The notes under the pieces: model-generated | Database searches by the model: none | Seen by the model: only the letters and a program-made list of their open reading frames with translations | What the model was told of the DNA's origin: nothing | Made by a program: the position numbers and the translations under genes | Shown here: piece by piece, positions 8,746 to 17,115 of the stretch | Layout: each line of letters starts with the position of its first letter | Position numbering within the stretch: the stretch's first letter is position 1 | Assembly: GCA_945883395.1 (NCBI GenBank) | Contig: CAMCXP010000003.1 | Span: forward strand, 1-49,630 | Source of the DNA: Melioribacter roseus P3M-2 | GTDB lineage: Bacteria > Bacteroidota > Ignavibacteria > Kapaibacteriales > Kapaibacteriaceae | Reading direction: 5' to 3' | DNA: 49,630 bases

Positions 8746-10704
8746 TTACTTGGCAATCACTACTGTATGCTGCGAGAGCATGCTGCCGTGTCGATCGAGC
8801 AAACGAACGAGATACATGCCGCCGTCGAGATGTGTGCCATCGATACTGATACGAAGGCCCTGCGGCGCAAGCGACATTATGCGCTCTCCGAGGAGCGACG
8901 TTACAACGACACTGTTGGCATGATCGAGGATCGGCGAGACAAGTGTGAATGCTCCATTCGTAGGATTTGGGAACACGCCCGATACAAGCCGTCCGGTGGC
9001 ATCGTACACAGATGTTCCTCCACCATTGTCGGTGGTGTCTGTGCCGCCCCCTGTGGTATCGTTCATCCAGCTTCCTGTGGTGTCGCCCACGTACTCGATT
9101 GCTCCTACATCGTACAGGCCGTACGCTGGGATGTCATTGCCCGCGAGGTCACGTGTACCAACGCTTTTGCCAAGCAAGCGTTGTACATCGACACCGCCAT
9201 TGAATGCGCGAGATAACGGAGAGCTGATCGCGTACGCTGGAATTGTCTCTGGTGCAGCTGGCCAAAGAACGCTTGCGTACCCAGCTTGCACAAGGCGTGG
9301 ATCGCCGATCCATCCCGTTGGCTTGCCATCAACGCTCTCCTGTTGTGCTCCAAGACGGAGTGAGTTGAGATCGCGATAGATCGTTCCCTGATAGTCAATC
9401 GTGATGGATGATGATGGTGACCAGTAGACGTTACCTGCGAGGTGAGCTTCATACTCGACAGGCACACGAACATGTGGAACGTTGCCTGTCGTGATGATCA
9501 CATTGTTGTAGATCCGAACGTTCTCAATGCCAGGATTCCATTTCGTGATGCCAATGCCAGCGAGTTCGGGATTTGATGCTGAGGGCGAGGTGTAAATCGT
9601 GTTGTTGTAGATATATGCATCACGGATCGTCGTTGTGGTGCCGCCCTTGAACACTGTGATTGCACTTGCATTCTTACGTCCGTCGTTCACGCTGATGTTG
9701 TAGCGACACGTGTTATTGGCCCACGGACGCGCGCCATCATACTGCCCGAGCAGGTAGCCGCCACCAGCGTTGTCGTGTGAATAGCAGTACTGAATCACCG
9801 AGTTCGTGACACCGCCATCAAGGTCGAAACCAAGTCCGTCACACGAGCTATTCGTTGCATTGCGATAGCTCTCGCTGAATTGAATCGTCACATTGTTTGC
9901 ATCATAGGCCCAGATGCCCCCTGGCCCACCACAATGCACATTGTCGCGTCCGTTCTCATAGGCAACGCAATACTCTATGAGTGCTCCATCAGTGTTGCTC
10001 ACGACAATGCCATTGCCACGAATACTCTTGGGGTCGGCGAATCCAGGATGATTGTAGGCCTTGCAACGTCGAATCGTTACGTTCTTATGTGGGTATCCAA
10101 CCTGTGAGAAGAAGCCATACACTTGAATTCCATCGTACAGATTGTCGTGTACATCAAGATCCTCGAGCAAGACATTCTCGTAGCCCGAGTTACCTTGCCA
10201 TGCGCCAACACGCACGCCGGCCTGACCAAAGTCGGAGACCACGAGATTCTTCAGCACGATGTTCTTGTACTTCACATCGCCTGCGACATCTAGAAAGAAC
10301 TCAACGCCGGCCTTTGTGTTTTTATTCATCCCGGAACCCTTGATGATCAGGTTCTCGATGTGAATGCCCTGTGAGTTGTACACGTAGATTCCGTACCCAT
10401 CCTCAGCGAGAATCGTCGCTCGCGATGACGTTCCATATGTGCTGATCACGAACGGATCAACAGCGCTATTGGCATCCTTGTCATCGAAGTACAGTCTGCC
10501 GGTGAACGTCTCACCGCCATACAACAGCAGTGAATCACCTGCATTGAAGTCGACATTCATCGTGGGCCGTAGCGTGCGCCAGGCTGTTGAGGGGTGCGTG
10601 CCGTTGTTTGCATCGTTGCCAGTGATGCTCACATAGTAGGTGCTTGCCCGCACCGGCATGATCGACAGTGCAACGAGGCAGATAATGAGGGAAAGGCGCG
10701 ACAT
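8746..10704 (-). CDS. Secreted right-handed parallel beta-helix protein with T9SS-like C-terminus
   Basis: A 652-residue protein with a signal peptide (MSRLSLIICLVALSIMPVRA). The mature start STYYVSITGNDANNGTHPST is the usual opening of pectate-lyase-like secreted proteins. Residues ~100-450 show regular beta-helix coils (IHIENLIIKGSG, VTIRRCKAYNHPG, NSVIQYCYSHDNAGGG, YIYNNTIYTSP). This fold is used by polysaccharide lyases, epimerases and glycoside hydrolases; no catalytic set can be assigned, so the substrate stays open. A Thr/Asp/Gly-rich linker near residue 550 leads to a sorting domain (VFPNPTNGAFTL, LDGGMYLVRLLD). GGAG lies six bases before the ATG at 10704. The gene lies 84 bp downstream of acr3 on the same strand, without a visible terminator between them. 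Confidence 0.82.
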   Translation of the reverse strand: MSRLSLIICLVALSIMPVRASTYYVSITGNDANNGTHPSTAWRTLRPTMNVDFNAGDSLLLYGGETFTGRLYFDDKDANSAVDPFVISTYGTSSRATILAEDGYGIYVYNSQGIHIENLIIKGSGMNKNTKAGVEFFLDVAGDVKYKNIVLKNLVVSDFGQAGVRVGAWQGNSGYENVLLEDLDVHDNLYDGIQVYGFFSQVGYPHKNVTIRRCKAYNHPGFADPKSIRGNGIVVSNTDGALIEYCVAYENGRDNVHCGGPGGIWAYDANNVTIQFSESYRNATNSSCDGLGFDLDGGVTNSVIQYCYSHDNAGGGYLLGQYDGARPWANNTCRYNISVNDGRKNASAITVFKGGTTTTIRDAYIYNNTIYTSPSASNPELAGIGITKWNPGIENVRIYNNVIITTGNVPHVRVPVEYEAHLAGNVYWSPSSSITIDYQGTIYRDLNSLRLGAQQESVDGKPTGWIGDPRLVQAGYASVLWPAAPETIPAYAISSPLSRAFNGGVDVQRLLGKSVGTRDLAGNDIPAYGLYDVGAIEYVGDTTGSWMNDTTGGGTDTTDNGGGTSVYDATGRLVSGVFPNPTNGAFTLVSPILDHANSVVVTSLLGERIMSLAPQGLRISIDGTHLDGGMYLVRLLDRHGSMLSQHTVVIAK

Positions 10705-10788
10705 AACGATCTCCGAAATTCACAGCTCTAGAGGTTGGTACGTTGTCTGCGCTCGTATATACGGAAAGTCGACGAAATCGCCAATCGC

Positions 10789-11799
10789 CTACCCACGCCG
10801 CCAGCGGTTGGCCACATTCACCAAGAGGAGCATCACGGGGACTTCGATCAGGGGGCCGATCACGGCCGCAAAGGCCTGACTCGACGAGAGGCCAAAGACA
10901 GCGATGGCCACGGCGATTGCGAGCTCGAAGTTGTTCGACGCAGCTGTAAACGCCAACGTCGTGGTCTTCTCGGGATCTGTTCCCATGCGCCTGCTCAACC
11001 ACCAACTCACACCGAACATCACGAGGAAGTACACGGTAAGGGGCACACCGATCCGCACAACGTCGAGCGGCAACGCAAGCATCGTGGTTGCCTTCAGACT
11101 GAACATGAGAATGATGGTACCAAGAAGCGCGATAAGCGTCAGTGGACTAATCGCTGGGAGGAACTTCTGCTCATACCATGTTTCGCCACGCAAGCGCACC
11201 ATGGCGAATCGTGTGATCGCTCCTGCGGCGAGAGGAATGCCAAGGTAGATCGCAACGCTCTCGGCGATTTGTGGGACGCTGATGTTGATCTGTGCAGCCT
11301 CCATGCCGATCATCGGCGGGAGCCACGTCATGAAGAACCATGCGTAGATGCTGTAGAAGAACACCTGGAACAGACTGTTAAACGCAACAAGCCCGGCAGC
11401 GTATTCGCGATTGCCGCAGGCAAGGTCATTCCACACGATCACCATCGCAATACACCGTGCAAGACCAATCATGATCAAGCCTTGGACGTATGCTGGATAG
11501 TCTGCAAGGAAGACGATGGCGAGAATGAACATCAACACTGGACCAATGATCCAGTTCTGCACGAGTGAAAGTGTGAGGACCTTCCAGTCCATCACTGCCT
11601 GTCCGACAAGTTCGTACTTCACCTTGGCAAGGGGCGGGTACATCATCACGATCAGACCAATCGCCAACGGGATGTTCGTTGTGCCCGAGCTCATCAGTTC
11701 AATCGATGCAGCCAGCTCTGGGACAAGCGCGCCAAGCGCTACGCCAATCACCATGGCTGCGAGGATCCATACGGTAAGGAAACGATCGAGCAGTTTCAT
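10789..11799 (-). CDS. acr3: ACR3-family arsenite efflux transporter
   Basis: A 336-residue, strongly hydrophobic protein with about ten membrane segments, the usual size for bacterial Acr3. Family features include the N-terminal [49 protein letters not shown] with the conserved Cys of the family, [17 protein letters not shown], and [18 protein letters not shown]. Acr3 proteins export arsenite across the inner membrane using the proton gradient. The start codon overlaps the stop of the arsenate reductase by 4 bp, giving a classic reduce-then-export pair. No ArsR-type regulator is present in the window. Confidence 0.95.
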   Translation of the reverse strand: MKLLDRFLTVWILAAMVIGVALGALVPELAASIELMSSGTTNIPLAIGLIVMMYPPLAKVKYELVGQAVMDWKVLTLSLVQNWIIGPVLMFILAIVFLADYPAYVQGLIMIGLARCIAMVIVWNDLACGNREYAAGLVAFNSLFQVFFYSIYAWFFMTWLPPMIGMEAAQINISVPQIAESVAIYLGIPLAAGAITRFAMVRLRGETWYEQKFLPAISPLTLIALLGTIILMFSLKATTMLALPLDVVRIGVPLTVYFLVMFGVSWWLSRRMGTDPEKTTTLAFTAASNNFELAIAVAIAVFGLSSSQAFAAVIGPLIEVPVMLLLVNVANRWRRG

Positions 11800-12224
11800 C
11801 GAGTCTCCTCCGATGACGTAAGGTGCGTAGGAAGCTCGCGCACCATAGCGGCGATTTCATCGCGCACCCGACGGTACACAGGTAATGCATCGTCGTCGCT
11901 CATGCCCTGCGTAAGTCGAGGCGGATCGTCGAACGAAATATGCGTCATGCGTGAGCCGGGAAGCACCGGACAGTGCTCGCGGGCGGAGTCGCAGACCGTA
12001 ACGGCAAGGTCCCACGTCACCGCAGGAAGCTCATCAATCGTTTGCGACGGTTGTGTGCTGATATCGATGCCTACTTCGTGCATCACCGCCACGGCTCTCG
12101 GGTTGAGTCCATGAGCTTCAATGCCTGCGGACGCAACGTGTGCATCTGGGAAGTATATTCGTGCGAAGCCGGCAGCCATCTGACTACGACAGCTGTTGCC
12201 TGTGCAAAGGAAAAGGATGTTCAT
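11796..12224 (-). CDS. arsC: Arsenate reductase, thioredoxin-coupled (low-molecular-weight phosphatase fold)
   Basis: A 142-residue protein reducing arsenate to arsenite in the cytoplasm. [15 protein letters not shown] carries the phosphatase P-loop Cys7-x5-Arg13; Cys78 and Cys85 in [16 protein letters not shown] match the spacing of the second and third catalytic cysteines of the Staphylococcus pI258 ArsC type. A three-cysteine relay regenerated by thioredoxin is therefore expected. I chose the ATG at 12224 because family members start MxxILFLC; an in-frame ATG at 12236 would add four residues. The stop overlaps the acr3 start by 4 bp. The region upstream (12225-12368) is shared with the divergent M23 peptidase. 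Confidence 0.92.
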   Translation of the reverse strand: MNILFLCTGNSCRSQMAAGFARIYFPDAHVASAGIEAHGLNPRAVAVMHEVGIDISTQPSQTIDELPAVTWDLAVTVCDSAREHCPVLPGSRMTHISFDDPPRLTQGMSDDDALPVYRRVRDEIAAMVRELPTHLTSSEETR

Positions 12225-12368
12225 GCCTGCAAACATCGTGATTGGCACTGATCAACACCAGTATCTCGATGTGATCGAATTGTAAACAACCGCCGAACAG
12301 TATGCATCGATGTCTGGTTGCGCATGGTCTTGCTAACTTGTTCCCACACGAATGAAGGCTGAGCTGAT
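12225..12368. promoter_or_regulatory. Divergent intergenic region between arsC and M23 peptidase
   Basis: 144 bp of divergent upstream sequence. A TAACTTG at 12334-12340 on the plus strand resembles a shortened Bacteroidota -7 box and lies about 28 bases before the M23 start. No inverted repeat of clear ArsR-operator type was recognised for the arsenic genes. Confidence 0.3.
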
Positions 12369-13535
12369 ATGCTGTTCATATGCATAGTAGTCGCGATGAT
12401 GAGTGCGCACGTGATGTTTGCGCAAGGCGATCCACCGGAGTTTCGGTACCCGATTGAGGGCCAGCTTGGTGTTGATTACTTCCTTGTCAATCATGTTGAT
12501 CAGGATCCGGTGCAAGGGGCGATCCGCGACTATGCCTGCGGCAAGCAAACGTACGATGGACATCAGGGAACCGACTTTGTGCTGGCGTCATTTCGCCAGA
12601 TGGATTCAGGAGTGCATGTACTTGCTGCAAGTAGGGGGCGGGTGATTGCGGTTGTTGACACCTTCCCTGACCGCAATAAAGTATCTGTTGTTGCCCGAGG
12701 CTTCGGTAACTACATCGCACTTGAACATCCAGGTAACTGGATATCGTACTACGCTCACAATCGAGCAACGTCAGCCCTTGTACGTGTAGGGGATACTGTC
12801 GAAGCCGGACAGAGGATTGCTCTCGTTGGATCGAGCGGCAATAGTGAAGACCCTCATGTGCATTTCGAAGTATGGCGGGTTGTCGACCCGTTTTCCGGAA
12901 CGTGCTCTCAGTCGCAGTCGCTCTGGCGCAATCAGCCAGTGTATCGCACTGATCTTCGGGTGATCGATGCGGGGCTCACAACATGGCCCCCTGCACTTGA
13001 TACTCTTCGTGAACGACCTCCTACGGTGTCGACAATCGTACAGTCGGACTCCTCGATTACCGCATGGGCACTTGCACAGGGACTTCGCCCAACAGACAGA
13101 TATAGAATCGTCTGGCTCGCCCCTGATGGCACGCAGTGGTTTTCCTTCGAGGCTGATGCTGGACTAGAATCTAACTACATGTATTGGTGGTCGTGGATCC
13201 GACGTCCAGATGTTAATGGACGATGGAATGTGGTCATCACAGTTAACGCCAAGGAGGTCTACAGAGCATCCTTCGACGTCACAGGCGTTGTAGGTGTTCC
13301 AGAGGGTAAGATGGCCTCGTACAGCCTCGAGCAACATCGGGACGTCATCCGTGTTCACAGTGTGGCGCAGGTGCAGGTTGAGATATACAACATGCGTGGT
13401 GTAATTTGCGCACGACATGATCTTCATTCCACTGTCGGTGCATTCGTCTTGCCCGAGGCAACTGGGACATATCTCGTTGTCGTGCGACGCGGACTGCAGA
13501 TCGTTGCTCGGAGCGTCGTGTCTAGAACAGAATAA
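12369..13535 (+). CDS. Secreted M23-family metallopeptidase with T9SS-like C-terminus
   Basis: A 388-residue protein with a short signal peptide ending near HVMFAQ (residue 19). Residues ~60-170 are an M23/LytM domain. Zinc ligands appear as His65 and Asp69 in DGHQGTDF and His165 in DPHVHFE, with His163 and His130 (YYAH) as catalytic-site histidines; a biotinyl-lipoyl-like VGDTVEAGQRIALVGSSG lies just before. Family members cut peptide cross-links of peptidoglycan or Gly-rich peptides; this one may act on the cell's own wall or on other bacteria. The last ~70 residues look like a degenerate sorting domain (VEIYNMRGVICARHD, LPEATGTYLVVVRRG). It is followed 36 bp later by the BNR/Ig protein and 14 bp after that by the iron permease homologue, so these three probably form an operon. 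Confidence 0.85.
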   Translation: MLFICIVVAMMSAHVMFAQGDPPEFRYPIEGQLGVDYFLVNHVDQDPVQGAIRDYACGKQTYDGHQGTDFVLASFRQMDSGVHVLAASRGRVIAVVDTFPDRNKVSVVARGFGNYIALEHPGNWISYYAHNRATSALVRVGDTVEAGQRIALVGSSGNSEDPHVHFEVWRVVDPFSGTCSQSQSLWRNQPVYRTDLRVIDAGLTTWPPALDTLRERPPTVSTIVQSDSSITAWALAQGLRPTDRYRIVWLAPDGTQWFSFEADAGLESNYMYWWSWIRRPDVNGRWNVVITVNAKEVYRASFDVTGVVGVPEGKMASYSLEQHRDVIRVHSVAQVQVEIYNMRGVICARHDLHSTVGAFVLPEATGTYLVVVRRGLQIVARSVVSRTE

Positions 13536-13571
13536 GTACGTCTAACGATCATCACTTGCGGGGGCAGGTCA

Positions 13572-15272
13572 ATGAGTTTCGTTGTAACGATGACTATCGC
13601 AGTGCTATTGGGACAGTGCATTGCAGTTTGCCAACCATCCACATTGCTCTATTACGTCTCGGGACGACCGAATGAGCACGGTATCTGGGTTTCACGTGAG
13701 ATGCCCGACGGGAAGTATCAGCGTGGCACAAAGGTGCTCCTTGATGGGAAGTTCGACGGCAACGCGGTCGATCCTGATTTGGTGATGTTGCCTGATGGGC
13801 GTCTTCGGATGTACTACTTCAAGGGCTACTTCGTATCGCAGCCCCCTCCCAACGCTGGCCCCAGTCCGATCTTCAGCGCTGTCAGCACAGATGGTGTGAA
13901 CTTCACCATCGAGCAACAGGTGTTTGCGTACGATAACATCTTTGATCCTTCGGTGATTGCTCTTGGAGGTAACGAGTATCTGATGGCATGCACCCAGATG
14001 GGTAATATGTCGGTCAATACGGTGCTCGCACGAAGCAGCGATGGTGGTGCAACGTTTACCTATGAGGCGACACTTCAGAATACGGGTGTCCCTGAACTCC
14101 ATCGATTCGACGATGGCACAGTTCGCTTGTACTATGGCGGACCAGATGGCATCATGAGCAAGACGTCGCAGGATCGTGGCAAGACATGGACGCAAGAGCC
14201 CGGCTCGCGCTGCAAGGGGCAAGGGTTCATCGGCGACCCTGGCGTGTATCGATCAGATGATCAATCGTGGTGGTTGTTTGTTAAGGGATTCAACGGCACC
14301 AACAATCAGCGTCCGTCCGGACATAAGATTCAGCGTGCTCGCAGCACTGACCGCGGCATGTCGTTTGCCATTACCGACCAGCTCGTGCTCGATAGTGCCA
14401 GCGTGCCGGAAGGCATTGCATTCACATCGCGCTGCGAGATCGCCCAACAGGCCACGCCACAAACTGTATGTGCGGGTGAGAACGCTACGTTTTCGCTCAC
14501 GATGGACACCGCAGGTATAGGTGCAGTGTCCTACCGTTGGTACCGCGGCACAACACGATTGTCTGATGATGCACGATATCGTGGGTGTACTACATCGACG
14601 CTATCGATGAGCAACATTGGGGCAAGCGATGCAGGTGAATACACGTGCCACATCTCAATGTTCGTAGCAACGATAGCCATACGATCGTTGATTTCTACAG
14701 CTGCTGCGTGCTCTGTTCGCGAGATGCCTTCCATCACAACGAATCTCGACGACACGACGCGCGCTAATGTTGGTGCAACGGTGACGCTCCGTATTGCTGG
14801 GCGTGGCGAAGCTCCGCAGTGGCAGTGGTATCGCAACGGCACACCACTTCCTGCCGCAACAGCGGATCAGCTCGTGATCGACAATGTGCAATTGAGTAAT
14901 GATGGTGATTCGTACGCAGTTGAATTGCGAGATGCGTGCGATACGCTTCGATCGATGGCCACCACATTGCGCGTTATAGATCCGACAAATGTCGACGAGA
15001 TGGCACTCCAACCACACATTCGTGTAACGCCGTGTCCAGCAGCCGATGTCGTCATGATTGACCTAGATGGATCAGCTGATCGTCTGACGCATATTGACGT
15101 CATTGATAACACAGGACAGCGCTGTGCGACGTTTGATGTGCGCGGAGCGCGCGAAGTTGGAAGCTCCGTTCTTCACATCAGTGTAGCACAGTTGCCGAAT
15201 GGCGTGTATCATTGTATCGGACGTGGTCTGCAGGGTCATGTCGCTGCAGCTAGGATACATGTGATTCATTAA
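13572..15272 (+). CDS. Secreted BNR/sialidase-like propeller protein with two Ig-like domains and T9SS-like C-terminus
   Basis: A 566-residue protein with an N-terminal hydrophobic signal sequence. Residues ~25-285 form a five-bladed-propeller-like region with Asp-box type motifs (SSDGGATFTYE, SQDRGKTWTQE, STDRGMSFAI) and repeated DPDLVMLPDGRLRMYY and DPSVIALGGNEYLMA motifs, as in sialidases and GH43/GH32-type proteins. Catalytic residues cannot be fixed, so it may be a glycosidase or only a binding protein. Two Ig-like domains follow: ~290-385 (YRWYRGTTRLSDD, SDAGEYTCHI) and ~390-465 (WQWYRNGTPLP, DSYAVELRDACD). A C-terminal sorting domain begins near residue 480 (VTPCPAADVVMIDLD, LPNGVYHCIGRG). 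It lies between the M23 peptidase and the iron permease homologue. Confidence 0.78.
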   Translation: MSFVVTMTIAVLLGQCIAVCQPSTLLYYVSGRPNEHGIWVSREMPDGKYQRGTKVLLDGKFDGNAVDPDLVMLPDGRLRMYYFKGYFVSQPPPNAGPSPIFSAVSTDGVNFTIEQQVFAYDNIFDPSVIALGGNEYLMACTQMGNMSVNTVLARSSDGGATFTYEATLQNTGVPELHRFDDGTVRLYYGGPDGIMSKTSQDRGKTWTQEPGSRCKGQGFIGDPGVYRSDDQSWWLFVKGFNGTNNQRPSGHKIQRARSTDRGMSFAITDQLVLDSASVPEGIAFTSRCEIAQQATPQTVCAGENATFSLTMDTAGIGAVSYRWYRGTTRLSDDARYRGCTTSTLSMSNIGASDAGEYTCHISMFVATIAIRSLISTAAACSVREMPSITTNLDDTTRANVGATVTLRIAGRGEAPQWQWYRNGTPLPAATADQLVIDNVQLSNDGDSYAVELRDACDTLRSMATTLRVIDPTNVDEMALQPHIRVTPCPAADVVMIDLDGSADRLTHIDVIDNTGQRCATFDVRGAREVGSSVLHISVAQLPNGVYHCIGRGLQGHVAAARIHVIH

Positions 15273-15286
15273 GTTCAGGACACAGC

Positions 15287-15700
15287 ATGATGAGCCTATC
15301 GCGGATCTACAGCAGCATCTCGCGAGCTGTTGCGCGCATCGCTGGACGTCCCTCGACCTTTGTCGCGGCACTCAGTTGTGTAGCGCTTTGGATATCGTCC
15401 GGACCCTTGTTCGACTTCAGTGATACGTGGCAGCTCGTTATCAATACGGCCACCACGATCGTGACGTTTCTCATGGTATTCTTGATTCAGAGCACACAGA
15501 ACCGCGACACCGAAGCTATCCACCTCAAGCTTGACGAGCTTATTCGTGTTACGCAAGGGGCTCACAATCGCATGCTCGATCTTGAAGAGCACGAGGAGCA
15601 GCAGCTCGATGAACTCCGTGAGCGCTATGAGCAGTTAGCTCGCAGTGCGCGAGAGGGTACTACGGGCAGTGAAGAGGATACGGGTTCGCCGGAGTTGTAA
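15287..15700 (+). CDS. Low-affinity iron permease family protein
   Basis: A 137-residue protein with two membrane segments (about 21-38 and 47-66) and the family signature QLVINTATTIVTFLMVFLIQSTQNRDTEAIHLKLDELI. It ends in a charged, coiled-coil-like tail (LDLEEHEEQQLDELRERYEQLA). The family name comes from yeast Fet4-like transporters, but the bacterial members are short and their transport role is poorly established, so the function is only family-level. The start could be ATG 15287 or 15290; AGGA precedes both. It lies 14 bp after the BNR/Ig gene and its stop is 4 bp from the stop of the convergent serine hydrolase. Confidence 0.85.
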   Translation: MMSLSRIYSSISRAVARIAGRPSTFVAALSCVALWISSGPLFDFSDTWQLVINTATTIVTFLMVFLIQSTQNRDTEAIHLKLDELIRVTQGAHNRMLDLEEHEEQQLDELRERYEQLARSAREGTTGSEEDTGSPEL

Positions 15701-15704
15701 GGGG

Positions 15705-16985
15705 CTACTTACGCCGGATTTCACGAATACCAATCATGCGATGTCCCAGTATCTGAACAGTGCGACGTTGGTTGTTCGCAGCGACACAAACATACATTCC
15801 TGGTGCATGTTCATGAAGTGCTTCTTCGGAGCTCACGGTTGTGATGTACGCACCAGTGATGTCGTACACACGGGCAGGGTAGGTGAACGCACTCTCTGTG
15901 TCTGCTGACTCTTGAACGGATGTGGTGTGCGATGCAAGTACACGCACGATAGTGTCGGCAATGGCAGCGGGTGTGCCTGGACCCTCGTTTATGAGTACAA
16001 CAACACTTGCGCGCAGTGAGGGAACCCATAGAGCTGACGATGTGTACCCGCGTATCTCACCGCCATGACCGTAGACAATCTGTCCACCGACTGTGAGACG
16101 CCGAACACCGAGTCCGTACGAGTTGGGTGCTACGAAGGCAGTGAACTCAGACATCGACGTCGACGAAAGAACGCCGTCGGTAAACAATCGGTGGTAGAAC
16201 TCCGCATACTGACGTGCCGTTGAGATCACGGCGCCAGCTGCCCAGGCACCGCTCCACTCTGCCATCATTGGTGTTGCCGATGCATCACGTCCGCCTAACC
16301 AGCGATGCGCAAGTTCGCCGACGAGTGAGTCCTGCGGGAAGAGCCGCATTGAATCACGTTGCAGTGGCGTGGTGATGTACCGTGCGATAAGCTGGTGCAG
16401 TGGTATGCCGCCAACGATCTCAGCGATCGTACCGGCAACAAGGTAGTTGGTATTGCAGTAGGCCCAGGCAGTCCCAGGTGCAGTAGCAGCTGGTGGGATC
16501 ATCGCGAACAGTTCGTCACGTTTCCAGATGCGACGTGGGTTTGCGAGCACGGAGTCGCGATATGATTGCCCCCCTGCATACTCACCCAGTCCACTCGTGT
16601 GATTGAGGAGTTGTCGTATCGTAATCGTTGAATTGATGTATGGATGCGGCGGCAGATGCATCGACACTGCATCGTCGAGGTCGAGCAAACCCTCCTCTTG
16701 CATGCGGAGGAGGACGATGGAGGTTATTGTCTTCGTGTTGCTTCCAATCGCGAGCACCATGTCGTCGGTGATGGGGCGATCCTCATACGAAAGCCCAGCA
16801 CAGGGTGTGTAGCGCTGACCGTTCCACACAACAGCTACAGATACACCTTGGATGTCGAGACGCTGTTGCACGGCGTCAACCGCATCCTGTAGCTTCATCC
16901 GTAGAAGCTCATCCGAGGTTGCATGCGTGAGAGTGATACTTGCTAGCGCAATGTAGATGCAAAGACGTTTGTAGGGATTAGCCAT
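15705..16985 (-). CDS. Secreted serine hydrolase, beta-lactamase/AmpC-like family, with T9SS-like tail
   Basis: A 426-residue protein starting at ATG 16985, preceded by AAGG; the start gives a signal peptide (YKRLCIYIALASITLTHA). Residues ~30-350 are the penicillin-binding/class C beta-lactamase fold. SxxK is Ser82-Asn-Thr-Lys85, the second motif is Tyr176-Cys-Asn178, and the third is His307-Gly-Gly309. Other family features are LLNHTSGL and YGLGV. These enzymes are often D-aminopeptidases or esterases rather than true beta-lactamases, and the substrate is not readable here. The last ~75 residues (ARVYDITGAYITTVSS, HAPGMYVCVAANN) look like a degenerate sorting domain. The gene is divergent from the TonB-dependent receptor, with 130 bp between starts. 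Confidence 0.85.
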   Translation of the reverse strand: MANPYKRLCIYIALASITLTHATSDELLRMKLQDAVDAVQQRLDIQGVSVAVVWNGQRYTPCAGLSYEDRPITDDMVLAIGSNTKTITSIVLLRMQEEGLLDLDDAVSMHLPPHPYINSTITIRQLLNHTSGLGEYAGGQSYRDSVLANPRRIWKRDELFAMIPPAATAPGTAWAYCNTNYLVAGTIAEIVGGIPLHQLIARYITTPLQRDSMRLFPQDSLVGELAHRWLGGRDASATPMMAEWSGAWAAGAVISTARQYAEFYHRLFTDGVLSSTSMSEFTAFVAPNSYGLGVRRLTVGGQIVYGHGGEIRGYTSSALWVPSLRASVVVLINEGPGTPAAIADTIVRVLASHTTSVQESADTESAFTYPARVYDITGAYITTVSSEEALHEHAPGMYVCVAANNQRRTVQILGHRMIGIREIRRK

Positions 16986-17063
16986 GCCAGAAACCTTGAG
17001 TGGAATGCGTTGGAGAAGGTACAGTGGTGAGAGGTTTAAAACGCAGTTCGAAGATGTCCTTCG

Positions 17064-17071
17064 TACCTTTG
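17064..17071 (+). promoter_or_regulatory. Putative -7 promoter box for the TonB receptor
   Basis: TACCTTTG matches the Bacteroidota -7 consensus TAnnTTTG. A start of transcription a few bases downstream would give a leader of about 40 bases before the TTG at 17116. No TTG element is seen 19-21 bases upstream. Confidence 0.45.
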
Positions 17072-17115
17072 CGACCGTTCGATGAACGGGAACTATCACC
17101 ATCACGGAGTCTGAA

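Noticed and set aside
10735-11568. 277-codon open frame antisense to acr3
   Set aside because: It lies wholly opposite a well-supported transporter, has no domain, and its His/Arg-rich composition is typical of the complement of a membrane protein gene.
10705-12368. ArsR repressor or its operator near the arsenic genes
   Set aside because: No small helix-turn-helix gene is present and no convincing inverted repeat was found.
16986-17115. Cobalamin riboswitch upstream of the BtuB-like receptor
   Set aside because: 130 bp are shared with a divergent gene and no B12-box or adenosylcobalamin aptamer pattern was seen.
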